Source of the DNA: an uncultured Muribaculaceae bacterium | GTDB taxonomy: Bacteria > Bacteroidota > Bacteroidia > Bacteroidales > Muribaculaceae | Assembly (NCBI GenBank): GCA_910578305.1 | Contig: CAJTQH010000010.1 | Span: 293 to 21,472 of the forward strand | Direction of reading: 5' to 3' | DNA length: 21,180 bases | Shown here: positions 7,250 to 13,898 of the stretch, in pieces | How positions within the stretch are numbered: position 1 is the stretch's first letter | Layout: each line of letters starts with the position of its first letter | Made by a program: the position numbers and the translations under genes | Notes under the pieces: generated by a model | What the model was told of the DNA's origin: nothing | The model's input: the letters and a program-made list of their open reading frames with translations, nothing else | Databases searched by the model: none

Positions 7250-7280
7250 TTGCATATTCAACTTAATTTGATTACATTTG
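7250..7280 (+). promoter_or_regulatory. Bacteroidales promoter of the Xre regulator gene
   Basis: TTG at 7250-7252, exactly 20 bases of spacer and TACATTTG at 7273-7280 give a near-ideal promoter. The expected start is near 7287. Two direct repeats TTACAAAT (7291-7298 and 7305-7312) then cover the short leader up to the ATG at 7311 and could be an operator for autoregulation. Confidence 0.75.
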
Positions 7281-7310
7281 CAATGCGTAATTACAAATAT
7301 AAATTTACAA

Positions 7311-7853
7311 ATGGATATCGTATCACGGCTTAAAAATTATATTAATTTTCTTGCCATACCGGTCACTCAGTTTGCCGATAACTGTTCTATACCCCGCCCC
7401 ACTCTATCACAGTTGCTAAATGGCCGCAATAAAAAGGTAAGCGATGAGTTGATAAGCAAAATACATGAAGCATACCCTAAGCTATCTGTACTTTGGTTAA
7501 TGTTTGGCGAGGGAGAGATGCTACACGAATCAAATACGCAAATCTCAGAAGGCAAACAAGCCTCTATTTTTGACTTTTCAGCCAACAACAACTCTGATAT
7601 ACAGCATGATACCCCTCCAATAGCCTTTGATGAAACTTTTACCGAAACTGAAGCAGAAAATTTAAAAAGTGCTCAACAGCATACAGCTATTGAAAATGCC
7701 GGCATTAAAAGCCTCTCTGAGCCAACTTCGATACCGGAGATAGAAGTAAATACAATATCGTTCAGTCCGGACCAAAAGAAAAAGATTGTAAACATCATTG
7801 TATACTACAATGACAATAGTTTTGAGTCATTCATTCCCAATCCCAATAAATAA
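7311..7853 (+). CDS. Xre-type helix-turn-helix transcriptional regulator
   Basis: The 180-residue product starts with a lambda-repressor-like DNA-binding domain (about 1-65). FADNCSIPRPTLSQLLNGRN supplies the turn and recognition helix, and WLMFGEGEM closes the domain in the way common to Bacteroidales Xre proteins. A polar, probably disordered linker of about 85 residues (70-155) follows. The C-terminal end is a short hydrophobic strand segment, KKIVNIIVYYNDNSFESFIP, which I recall as a recurrent tail in Bacteroidales Xre proteins. No protease or metal-binding motif is seen. ATG 7311 is used because an upstream ATG at 7284 falls only a few bases after the promoter box, at the predicted transcript start. 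The gene lies in AT-rich, accessory-looking DNA with a decayed transposase directly downstream; no antitoxin/toxin pair or phage gene adjoins it. Its target is unknown, and the repeats upstream make autoregulation likely. Confidence 0.82.
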   Translation: MDIVSRLKNYINFLAIPVTQFADNCSIPRPTLSQLLNGRNKKVSDELISKIHEAYPKLSVLWLMFGEGEMLHESNTQISEGKQASIFDFSANNNSDIQHDTPPIAFDETFTETEAENLKSAQQHTAIENAGIKSLSEPTSIPEIEVNTISFSPDQKKKIVNIIVYYNDNSFESFIPNPNK

Positions 7854-7917
7854 CGTGAGGTCGATATCAAGATTTCGCAAATCAACATTAACAAGCAGCC
7901 ATTGGGCATAAAACTAT

Positions 7918-8127
7918 ATAGAATTTGTGATGTCCGTCTCCGGCAAGATTATGCTCCGCAAAAGGACTCTAATTAAATCTGTCAATGACAAACTTAAGAA
8001 CATCGACCAGATTGAGCTCTCAAGACATCGACCATTCGCAAACTTCAGAACCAATGCCATGAGAGCTATTGCCGTAATACTGCATATTCCCGAAGAGACG
8101 GTCTATCTCTTTGGAATTTGTTGCTGA
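7918..8127 (+). pseudogene. Decayed IS982-family transposase fragment (C-terminal end)
   Basis: The frame encodes KIMLRKRTLIKSVNDKLKNI, then DQIELSRHRPFANF, which matches my recollection of the conserved C-terminal end of IS982-family DDE transposases (usually LRKR..IE.VND.LKN..QIEHSRHRSF.NF). Only about 60 residues remain of a protein of roughly 290. The frame is closed upstream by a TAA at 7909, and the rest of the transposase is not found in any frame nearby. The last 20 residues (after NAM) match poorly, so decay has gone further there. No terminal inverted repeat or target duplication could be seen. An ATG at 7927 or 7930 exists, but I do not think a functional protein is made. It marks past mobile-element activity beside the Xre gene. 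Confidence 0.72.
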
Positions 8128-8195
8128 CAATCAGATGGCTCTATTTTGATAGCTTATTTCAAACTCACGTTTAACAATAGCGAAATACATTGATT

Positions 8196-8231
8196 AAAGC
8201 AAAGCCGAGACATTTGCCTCGGCTTTGCTTT
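8196..8231. terminator. Intrinsic terminator downstream of folE (usable from both sides)
   Basis: A perfect 14-base stem, AAAGCAAAGCCGAG paired with CTCGGCTTTGCTTT, encloses an 8-base loop. T-rich sequence follows on the plus strand. It lies 20 bases beyond the folE stop on the minus strand and ends the tpiA-folE unit, while also blocking transcription from the Xre side. Confidence 0.8.
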
Positions 8232-8250
8232 CTCTTTATTCAATCTCCTG

Positions 8251-8832
8251 TCAGCCTATAGATGCAACAAATTGATTACGCAACTCCTGGTTTAAAACAA
8301 ACACACCACATGTTGACGTTGTAATTGTTGTGGACGACTGTTTCTGCACCCCTCTCATCTGCATACACAGGTGGTGCGCCCTGCAATGTACTATCACCCC
8401 CTCAGCACCAAGTTCATCATACAGTGTATGACATAACTCAGACGCGAACCTCTCCTGCACCTGAAGGCGACGCGCAAACATATCCACGATTCTGGCTATC
8501 TTACTTAGCCCCACTATGCGGTCACCAGGAATATATCCGACAGACACACTGCCGAAAAACGGCAATATATGATGTTCACACAACGAATAAAACTCGATAT
8601 CGCGCACCACGATCATATCGTGCGACGGCGCTTGAAACATCGCTCCATGTATCACTTCCGAAACATTTTGCCGATATCCCCGGGTCACATACATCAAGGC
8701 TTTTGCCGCTCTCTCGGGTGTTTCGACAAGCCCCTCTCGATCCGGATCTTCGCCAATAAGGCGTATGATCTCCTTATAGTGTTCAGCTATTTTAGAAATT
8801 GTCTCGTCCAGACTGTCAATTTTATACTCCAT
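8251..8832 (-). CDS. folE: GTP cyclohydrolase I, type 1 (FolE)
   Basis: The 193-residue enzyme makes 7,8-dihydroneopterin triphosphate from GTP, the first step of tetrahydrofolate synthesis, in the cytoplasm as a toroidal decamer. The zinc ligands are all present: Cys85 and His88 in SLCEHHILPF, and Cys156 in HHLCMQMRG. REGLVETPERAAKA (32-45) and the C-terminal TTSTCGVF are family signatures. Length is normal. It is the last gene of a minus-strand unit, 26 bases after the SPOR gene and just before the hairpin terminator at 8196-8231. The 5-formyl-THF cyclo-ligase gene 4.2 kb away belongs to the same cofactor pathway but to another operon. Confidence 0.97.
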   Translation of the reverse strand: MEYKIDSLDETISKIAEHYKEIIRLIGEDPDREGLVETPERAAKALMYVTRGYRQNVSEVIHGAMFQAPSHDMIVVRDIEFYSLCEHHILPFFGSVSVGYIPGDRIVGLSKIARIVDMFARRLQVQERFASELCHTLYDELGAEGVIVHCRAHHLCMQMRGVQKQSSTTITTSTCGVFVLNQELRNQFVASIG

Positions 8833-8858
8833 TTCAAAACCTACTCTAATCGTCAGAT

Positions 8859-9350
8859 CTATCGTGCCACCGTGGCTCGAGCTCTTACCACATGAATCTC
8901 TTTTGCATAGGCCGGAAATGCCTTGCGAAGCTTTACTGCCAGCTCTTCAGCCTCAGCAGCCGACCGGAATGCCCCAATATGCAAACGCCAATACGGAGAA
9001 GTATACACAATTGAAGATGAGTAATCGGGGAACCTACGCTTTACAGCACGTTCCTTTGTCATGGCTTCCTGCTTTGATTTTTCAGCTTTATTATCCGAGA
9101 ACACCTGCACTCGATAGACTATGCGTTTTGACGAAACCTTGTTTTCCTGAACTTCGGTCGCATTACGATCCGGCTGAAGAAGATCTATAATATCCTCATC
9201 AGCAACTATTACATTATAGCCACCCAAATTAATATGATCGGCTAAAGATGGAACTCCATAGGCCACCGAATCCGGCTGCTGAGACGCCATCGGCGATACA
9301 GCAAATGCCGAAACAATTATTGCGGCTACCAAACGATGTATTTCACACAT
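8859..9350 (-). CDS. Secreted SPOR-domain protein
   Basis: The 163-residue product has a signal peptide (about 1-24, hydrophobic LVAAIIVSAFAVSPMASQ), a short spacer and a C-terminal SPOR domain (about 77-158). The SPOR strands and helices are visible in YRVQVFSDNKAEKSKQEAMT and in WRLHIGAFRSAAEAEELAVK. SPOR domains bind denuded peptidoglycan glycan strands, often at the division septum, so an envelope or cell-division role is inferred. No lipobox is clear: Cys2 is too close to the N terminus to be an acylation site. It lies between tpiA (128-base gap with its own promoter) and folE. The combination with metabolic genes is, as I recall, conserved in Bacteroides, but its logic is unknown. Confidence 0.85.
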   Translation of the reverse strand: MCEIHRLVAAIIVSAFAVSPMASQQPDSVAYGVPSLADHINLGGYNVIVADEDIIDLLQPDRNATEVQENKVSSKRIVYRVQVFSDNKAEKSKQEAMTKERAVKRRFPDYSSSIVYTSPYWRLHIGAFRSAAEAEELAVKLRKAFPAYAKEIHVVRARATVAR

Positions 9351-9409
9351 ACTTTATCGACTATTACGCACCGCCATGGGAGGGATGCCAATGAATACAA
9401 TTTAGGCTA

Positions 9410-9441
9410 CAAAAATACAAAATTATATTCTTGTAGCCCAA
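9410..9441 (-). promoter_or_regulatory. Bacteroidales promoter of the SPOR-folE unit
   Basis: On the minus strand TTG (9441-9439), a 21-base spacer and TATTTTTG (9417-9410) fit the consensus. The region also contains an 8-base inverted repeat, GGCTACAA/TTGTAGCC (9405-9438), which could act on tpiA readthrough or as an operator. The expected start lies about 50 bases before the SPOR ATG. Confidence 0.6.
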
Positions 9442-9478
9442 ATTTTATCGGATACTATTTGGTATCGCTATCAACAGC

Positions 9479-10237
9479 TTATTCAAAAGCAGTGACAATA
9501 CCCATGAATGATTCGGCATCAAGCGAAGCGCCACCAATCAGACCGCCATCGACATTTGGCTTTGCAAACAGAGCCTTGGCATTTGAAGGCTTGCAGCTAC
9601 CACCATAAAGGATCGAAGTGTTATCGGCAATTTCCTTGCCATACTTGTCAGCGATAACACCGCGGATAAATGCGTGCATTTCTTCAGCCTGATCATCGGT
9701 AGCCGTCTTACCGGTACCTATTGCCCATACGGGTTCGTATGCAAGAATAATCTGACCGAACTTATCTGCGGGAAGTTCAAAGAGAGCTTCTTCAATCTGC
9801 TTCTTCACCACATCGAAGTAAGTATTATTTTCGCGTTCTTCAAGAACCTCTCCAATACAGAATATAGGAGTAAGATTGTTTTCAAGAGCCAAATTAACCT
9901 TTGTCTTCAAAGTCTCTGAAGTTTCACCATAATACTGACGGCGTTCAGAGTGACCAAGGATAACATAGTTTGCGCCAGTAGAAGCCACCATGGGAGCCGA
10001 CACCTCGCCTGTATATGCACCCGACAGATGATCGGCACAGTTTTCAGCACCAAGGCCGAGTTTGCTCTTATCGATAACTTCGTTAACAGACGCAAGATGA
10101 GTAAAGGGAACGCCGATTACAACATCGCATTTTGGAGTAATATTTTTAAGAGCCTCATTCACAGCCTTTGCCAAGGCAATACCTTCAGGCAAAGTGGTGT
10201 TCATTTTCCAGTTGCCTGCTACAATGTTTTTTCTCAT
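9479..10237 (-). CDS. tpiA: Triosephosphate isomerase
   Basis: This glycolytic enzyme interconverts dihydroxyacetone phosphate and glyceraldehyde 3-phosphate; it is a cytoplasmic TIM barrel, usually a dimer. The 252 residues are full family length. Catalytic Lys11 (AGNWKMN), His96 (ILGHSERR) and Glu168 (LAYEPVWAIGTG) are all in place, as is the phosphate-binding end YGGSCKPSN (211-219) and GGLIGGASLD (231-240). It lies 54 bases after the DoxX-like gene, with its own strong promoter inside the 3' end of that gene, so it can be expressed apart from the upstream pair. As I recall, the surrounding order matches Bacteroides chromosomes. Confidence 0.98.
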   Translation of the reverse strand: MRKNIVAGNWKMNTTLPEGIALAKAVNEALKNITPKCDVVIGVPFTHLASVNEVIDKSKLGLGAENCADHLSGAYTGEVSAPMVASTGANYVILGHSERRQYYGETSETLKTKVNLALENNLTPIFCIGEVLEERENNTYFDVVKKQIEEALFELPADKFGQIILAYEPVWAIGTGKTATDDQAEEMHAFIRGVIADKYGKEIADNTSILYGGSCKPSNAKALFAKPNVDGGLIGGASLDAESFMGIVTAFE

Positions 10238-10286
10238 GATTTTAATAATATTATTGTGATATTTTTGTGAACATCTATATTCTCTG

Positions 10287-10317
10287 CAAATTTACTTATT
10301 TTTTTTAGATTTCACAA
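10287..10317 (-). promoter_or_regulatory. Internal Bacteroidales promoter of tpiA
   Basis: On the minus strand TTG (10317-10315), exactly 20 bases of spacer and TAAATTTG (10294-10287) match the consensus. The -33 element lies in the coding end of the DoxX-like gene. The expected transcript start is about 40 bases before the tpiA ATG. Confidence 0.75.
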
Positions 10318-11572
10318 CGCATTTCACCTTTGCGGAACATTTGTCGACCAGAAGCACCGACATCAACAACACGGCAAGTATCAACGACCAGATTTTCAAC
10401 ATATTCCCACTATCAAAAGCCAACAGATCAAGAGCGTTGTCGTCATTATCCAGATGCGACAACGCTTCTAACTCAATAGACGAAAGCGAGCGTTTCCACA
10501 CGATCCGTCCATTCTGTATATATACAGCCGCCATTACTCCGCGAGCAAGCTCTTTGAGCACTGTCGACTCGGCCTGATATATGGGATATGTCGCCATTGA
10601 CAAATCTCGCCATTGCTCAATGTCACCACTATCCATCGCAGCCAGCTCTATCAATGAGCCGCCTCTCTTCTCAATATATCGTTGCAGTTCATTGACAGCG
10701 TATGTATATGACACATTTGCCCGATCGTAATCAGGAAGCACTATTATAATCTGATCTCCATCTGTATCTATCACCTCATCGGTCACATTGTTGCCGCCTT
10801 CAGTCACCACAAGTTCCGTAGCATCATCCACGTCACTGCCTCCCACTATTGTGCGATCAATAAAAGTCCAAGTGCTATCAGGCAGATTATCAATATCAAA
10901 AGTCTGTCGTACGCCATTCTTCTCGTACACAAACTCAAACCGGCCATCATCATCCGACTCCACTTCAGCTGGAAGTATAAAACTGCCTACAGGGAAAGAG
11001 CGGAAATCAATCATCGGCTGCACAAGATATCCAAACAGAGCCACCGCAAGCAGATAGACAAAACAGCCTACTGCCGGAATCCACTGTATATACGGACGGT
11101 ACACGCCTTTGACCTTACGATTGTAGACAGCCAGATACACCAAAGCACCCGATATCAGCAGATTTTTTGCAAATGTTGCGCCATTGGATATTATCCAGAA
11201 ATCACCGAAACATCCGCAATCGGCCACTGGATCCGATATAAATATATAAAGTGTAAGCGGAAGCATTACACACATCATGACAATAAGAAGCCATACCGAC
11301 ACCCGTCGGTAACAGCCCACAACTACCATAGCGCCGAGGACAAACTCAGCAATCGCCACCGACAGAGCCGCCATAACGCACAGCGAATGCGGTACCGACC
11401 ATTGCCATACCGCGAAGTATTCCTCTATCTTATATACAAAACCCCAGATGTCAATGCCTTTTACAAGACCAGACACTACGAATAGTCCGCCTATCACAAT
11501 GCGAAGCCCCCACACTATCCATGTAAGGTAGCGTCGGTTGACCGACGACAATACTTCAGAAAACTTCATCAT
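10292..11572 (-). CDS. BT_3928-like DoxX/MauE-type membrane protein
   Basis: The 426-residue product has an N-terminal DoxX-like membrane domain with about five helices (roughly 17-38, 63-86, 92-113, 133-150 and 163-185). A soluble region of about 200 residues follows, then a last helix (about 395-414) and a Lys-rich tail. The loop DCGCFGDF (118-125) carries a CxC pair as in MauE-type members, which suggests thiol-redox chemistry; that is inference. MIDFRSFPVGSFI (187-199) opens the soluble part and resembles the segment seen in BT_3928-family proteins. The soluble domain may face the periplasm. Its start overlaps the stop of the DUF1599 gene; ATG 11572 and ATG 11569 are both possible. Function is unknown. 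The constant company of a DUF1599 gene points to a joint role. Confidence 0.78.
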   Translation of the reverse strand: MMKFSEVLSSVNRRYLTWIVWGLRIVIGGLFVVSGLVKGIDIWGFVYKIEEYFAVWQWSVPHSLCVMAALSVAIAEFVLGAMVVVGCYRRVSVWLLIVMMCVMLPLTLYIFISDPVADCGCFGDFWIISNGATFAKNLLISGALVYLAVYNRKVKGVYRPYIQWIPAVGCFVYLLAVALFGYLVQPMIDFRSFPVGSFILPAEVESDDDGRFEFVYEKNGVRQTFDIDNLPDSTWTFIDRTIVGGSDVDDATELVVTEGGNNVTDEVIDTDGDQIIIVLPDYDRANVSYTYAVNELQRYIEKRGGSLIELAAMDSGDIEQWRDLSMATYPIYQAESTVLKELARGVMAAVYIQNGRIVWKRSLSSIELEALSHLDNDDNALDLLAFDSGNMLKIWSLILAVLLMSVLLVDKCSAKVKCVVKSKKNK

Positions 11573-12111
11573 TCAGTGAGTTTGATTATGCCGAACACAG
11601 CATAATTCACCATATCCATATAGTTGGCATCAATACCTTCCGAGACCACAGTCACGCCGTCATGATCCTCAATCTGTTTCGTTCGCTGTATTTTCGACAA
11701 TATCATATCAGTGTATGAGTTGATGCGCATTGACCGCCATGCCTCGTCATAATCATGATTTTTCGCTATCATAAGCTGACGGGCTTCTTTGGCATATCTG
11801 TCATACAACTCCATAGCCTTGACATTGTTTATATCCACCATGTCGGCATAACCCATTGTAAGCTGTATCACGCCCACAAGTCCGTAATTGACTATCGCAA
11901 TAAATTCAGGCAGTATTCCTTCATCTACCATTGCATTGCCTTTGGTCTCAAGCGAACGTATACGCTTGGCTTTTATAAATATCTGATCCGTTATCGACTC
12001 CGGACGCATTATACGCCACGACGCACCATAATCTTTGAGTTTTCGCTCAAACAGATCCCGGCATACGGCCAGAGCCGCATCAAATTGTTGATTGGTATGA
12101 TCCATACACAT
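11569..12111 (-). CDS. DUF1599 protein with two tandem repeats of the domain
   Basis: The 180-residue protein consists of two copies of one helical unit (about 10-85 and 103-178). Each has a matching core: KLKDYGASWRIMRPESITDQ (24-43) against KNHDYDEAWRSMRINSYTDM (117-136). Each unit ends in a similar hydrophobic stretch, VNYGLVGVIQL and VNYAVFGIIKL. DUF1599 has been grouped with nucleotide-modification-associated domains (Nmad1), but no reaction is proven to my knowledge. No signal peptide is present. It is translationally coupled to the DoxX-like membrane protein. The ATG at 12105 (MDHTNQQF) is an alternative start. A promoter with a palindrome over its -7 box lies upstream. Confidence 0.85.
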   Translation of the reverse strand: MCMDHTNQQFDAALAVCRDLFERKLKDYGASWRIMRPESITDQIFIKAKRIRSLETKGNAMVDEGILPEFIAIVNYGLVGVIQLTMGYADMVDINNVKAMELYDRYAKEARQLMIAKNHDYDEAWRSMRINSYTDMILSKIQRTKQIEDHDGVTVVSEGIDANYMDMVNYAVFGIIKLTE

Positions 12112-12126
12112 AGTGATATTTTACTA

Positions 12127-12150
12127 TTTCCTAATTGCAAAATTAGGAAA
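12127..12150. promoter_or_regulatory. Palindrome overlapping the DUF1599-gene promoter
   Basis: TTTCCTAATT (12127-12136) and AATTAGGAAA (12141-12150) form a perfect 10-base inverted repeat with centre GCAA. The minus-strand -7 box TAATTTTG (12145-12138) lies inside it. The dyad would cover the -7 box and the predicted start of transcription, the classic place for a repressor operator. A matching TTG at 12171-12169 has a longer than usual spacer (23 bases). Confidence 0.55.
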
Positions 12151-12199
12151 AATCTCTGTGTATTACATCAAATCGTAATTAAATAAACGTCCTAACGCA

Positions 12200-12290
12200 G
12201 CAACTCCCGACCGTTCGAACATTCTTACAGACGAGAGTTGCCTATCTGATTACACCGACATGCATCCAAGTCGTCAACACACCCCGGTGT
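12200..12290. other. Cluster of short inverted repeats in an intergenic gap
   Basis: The gap between the DUF1599 promoter and the small membrane-protein gene contains GCAACTC/GAGTTGC (12200-12206 and 12235-12241), CGAC/GTCG (12256-12259 and 12270-12273) and ACACC/GGTGT (12279-12283 and 12286-12290). No T-run follows, so these are not ordinary terminators. They may be a 3' structure of the small gene or a small RNA; the sequence alone does not decide. Confidence 0.3.
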
Positions 12291-12304
12291 AGCGCACAAT
12301 ATCA

Positions 12305-12484
12305 TCAGTCTTTACGGTTGGTTCTCGACACATATCCCACAAACACAAGAATAAATGCCACCAACGAAAGTCCGGCACCGATCGAGGGATATACTACACT
12401 CGTTCCCGGAGTAAACAATGTTGCAACAAGAAAACCAATGGCCAGAAAAGCAAAAATAAAAGCTAAAACGATTAAGAATTTCAT
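12305..12484 (-). CDS. Small two-helix inner-membrane protein, unknown function
   Basis: From the ATG at 12484-12482 the product has 59 residues: helix 1 (about 3-24, FLIVLAFIFAFLAIGFLVAT), a short Pro/Gly loop with TPGTSVVYPS, helix 2 (about 33-52) and a basic tail SRTNRKD. By the positive-inside rule, both ends could face the cytoplasm. The frame is open to 12664, but that extension would run through the terminator hairpin at 12560-12598, so it is not coding. No clear -7 box was found in the 75 bases before the ATG; it may depend on readthrough past that terminator. It resembles small Bacteroidales membrane proteins without known role. Confidence 0.6.
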   Translation of the reverse strand: MKFLIVLAFIFAFLAIGFLVATLFTPGTSVVYPSIGAGLSLVAFILVFVGYVSRTNRKD

Positions 12485-12559
12485 AGTAGTAAGTTTTAAA
12501 TATTTATTATCATAACACTGCATCAACCTTTTAAGATGTAACGTTTCAATATTTTTAAC

Positions 12560-12598
12560 ACAAACAAGAGGCTGTCCGATGGACAGCCTCTTGTTTGT
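12560..12598. terminator. Intrinsic terminator or attenuator after the TPR gene
   Basis: A perfect 18-base stem (12560-12577 with 12581-12598) closes on the 3-base loop GAT. It follows the TPR gene by about 40 bases on the minus strand. Downstream on that strand comes GTTAAAAATATT, with only a short T-run, so termination may be partial and allow expression of the small membrane-protein gene. Confidence 0.78.
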
Positions 12599-12639
12599 AT
12601 AAGAATTATTCCCAATATATATTGGGACAAATACCGTTA

Positions 12640-13866
12640 TTACATACCGCTCAACGATTTCCACAGATTGGCATCACTTTCATATCCGGCTCCAAGTTTA
12701 TAATATGCCAGATAGATATTTCCGGGAATCTGCGACATGGTATCATCAAGTTCATAAGCCTTCTTAAAATCTTCAATAGCAGAAAGGAACTGATCTTTAA
12801 TTTCGTCAGATATTGTATCATTGCTCTGATCTGCCTTTTCAAGAGCTGAGTTAAATTTCATACGGCCACGGTCATAATAAGCCTTAGCTGCATTAGGATT
12901 TACATCAATAGCCTTGTTGAAATCGTTTATAGCCTCCTCAATCTTACCGTCCTGCTCATATATCACACCACGGATATCATAGAGCTGGCTTATCATCGAC
13001 ACGTTTGAAGGGTCTGTTTTTTCAATTGCCTGACTCACGAGTTCAAAAGCTGCAGGATAGTCTCTTGCTTCAAGCTTGGCATTGATCAACTGACCTATGA
13101 GCGATACGTCTTCTGTACCATATTTCTCATAACCATTCTGTGCAAATTCAAGCATCGAAGCAGTATCGCCAAGACGACGAGCCGCCTCAGTACCATAAGT
13201 ATAAACGTAAATATTGTTGAATCCTGTCGGTATCACCTGACGCATTTTATCAAGAGCCTTCTGAGACTGATTGTTTGACAAAGCTGCAACTCCCTGATAA
13301 AATATGATCTGACCCACAATCGTATCAGGATCGGCCTTAGGCGCCTTGTTACCCAGAAGAGGATTGTTCGGGAGATTTACATACACTTCCCATGCATCGT
13401 ATGCTTCGTCATATTTTTGATTGTCAAACAAAAATACACCGGCATTGCGGAAGTGAGGATAAGCACCGACCAACTGGCTGATGATTTCCTTGCTTTTTTT
13501 AGGCTTCACTTTTCCCTTTTCATCTGGCAAACTGTCAAGATGAAGAGCCTTAATATAATAGTTGTATCCGTCAAGAAGCCCCTTGCCAGCCGCAACTTTC
13601 TGTTCTCCCTTAAGCTCATTACCAAGCGACTGCTGAAGGAATGCATCGTCATAGATGCCGAATCCGGCCTTGCCGGCAAGATACCACGGCATCATTGTGT
13701 TTGAAGTTTCAGGATCGGTTAGAGCCGGCTGTATTGCCTCCATAGCCTTTGCATTATCGGGATTGGATCCCTTAAGTTGACGCTCTACATCTTTAACAAG
13801 ACTTGCCTGACCCATAGCAGAAATACCGGTCAGCAGGCATACGCCTAAGATGCTAATCTTTTTCAT
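12640..13866 (-). CDS. Exported TPR-repeat protein
   Basis: The 408-residue product has a signal peptide (MKKISILGVCLLTGISAMGQA, cleavage near residue 19-21) and is otherwise helical, with tetratricopeptide repeats. The clearest repeat runs over about 296-330, including GVIYEQDGKIEEAINDFNKA and VNPNAAKAYYDRG; weaker repeats precede it in 140-290. TPR units mediate protein-protein contacts, so it probably acts as a periplasmic scaffold. The partner is not known. It lies 32 bases behind gyrA with no promoter between, so the two are co-transcribed. From memory, this gyrA-TPR order recurs in Bacteroides. A strong hairpin terminator follows. Confidence 0.85.
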   Translation of the reverse strand: MKKISILGVCLLTGISAMGQASLVKDVERQLKGSNPDNAKAMEAIQPALTDPETSNTMMPWYLAGKAGFGIYDDAFLQQSLGNELKGEQKVAAGKGLLDGYNYYIKALHLDSLPDEKGKVKPKKSKEIISQLVGAYPHFRNAGVFLFDNQKYDEAYDAWEVYVNLPNNPLLGNKAPKADPDTIVGQIIFYQGVAALSNNQSQKALDKMRQVIPTGFNNIYVYTYGTEAARRLGDTASMLEFAQNGYEKYGTEDVSLIGQLINAKLEARDYPAAFELVSQAIEKTDPSNVSMISQLYDIRGVIYEQDGKIEEAINDFNKAIDVNPNAAKAYYDRGRMKFNSALEKADQSNDTISDEIKDQFLSAIEDFKKAYELDDTMSQIPGNIYLAYYKLGAGYESDANLWKSLSGM

Positions 13867-13898
13867 ACTTGTTTGTTTTAGTTATTAAGGTAAGTTAT

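Noticed and set aside
12211..12222. CGTTCGAACA, reminiscent of a tRNA T-arm
   Set aside because: No acceptor, D-arm or anticodon stem can be built around it; it is a short palindrome by itself.
12485..12664. Long N-terminal extension of the small membrane protein
   Set aside because: The extension runs through the 18-base terminator hairpin and reads unlike protein; the ATG at 12484 directly precedes the first membrane helix.
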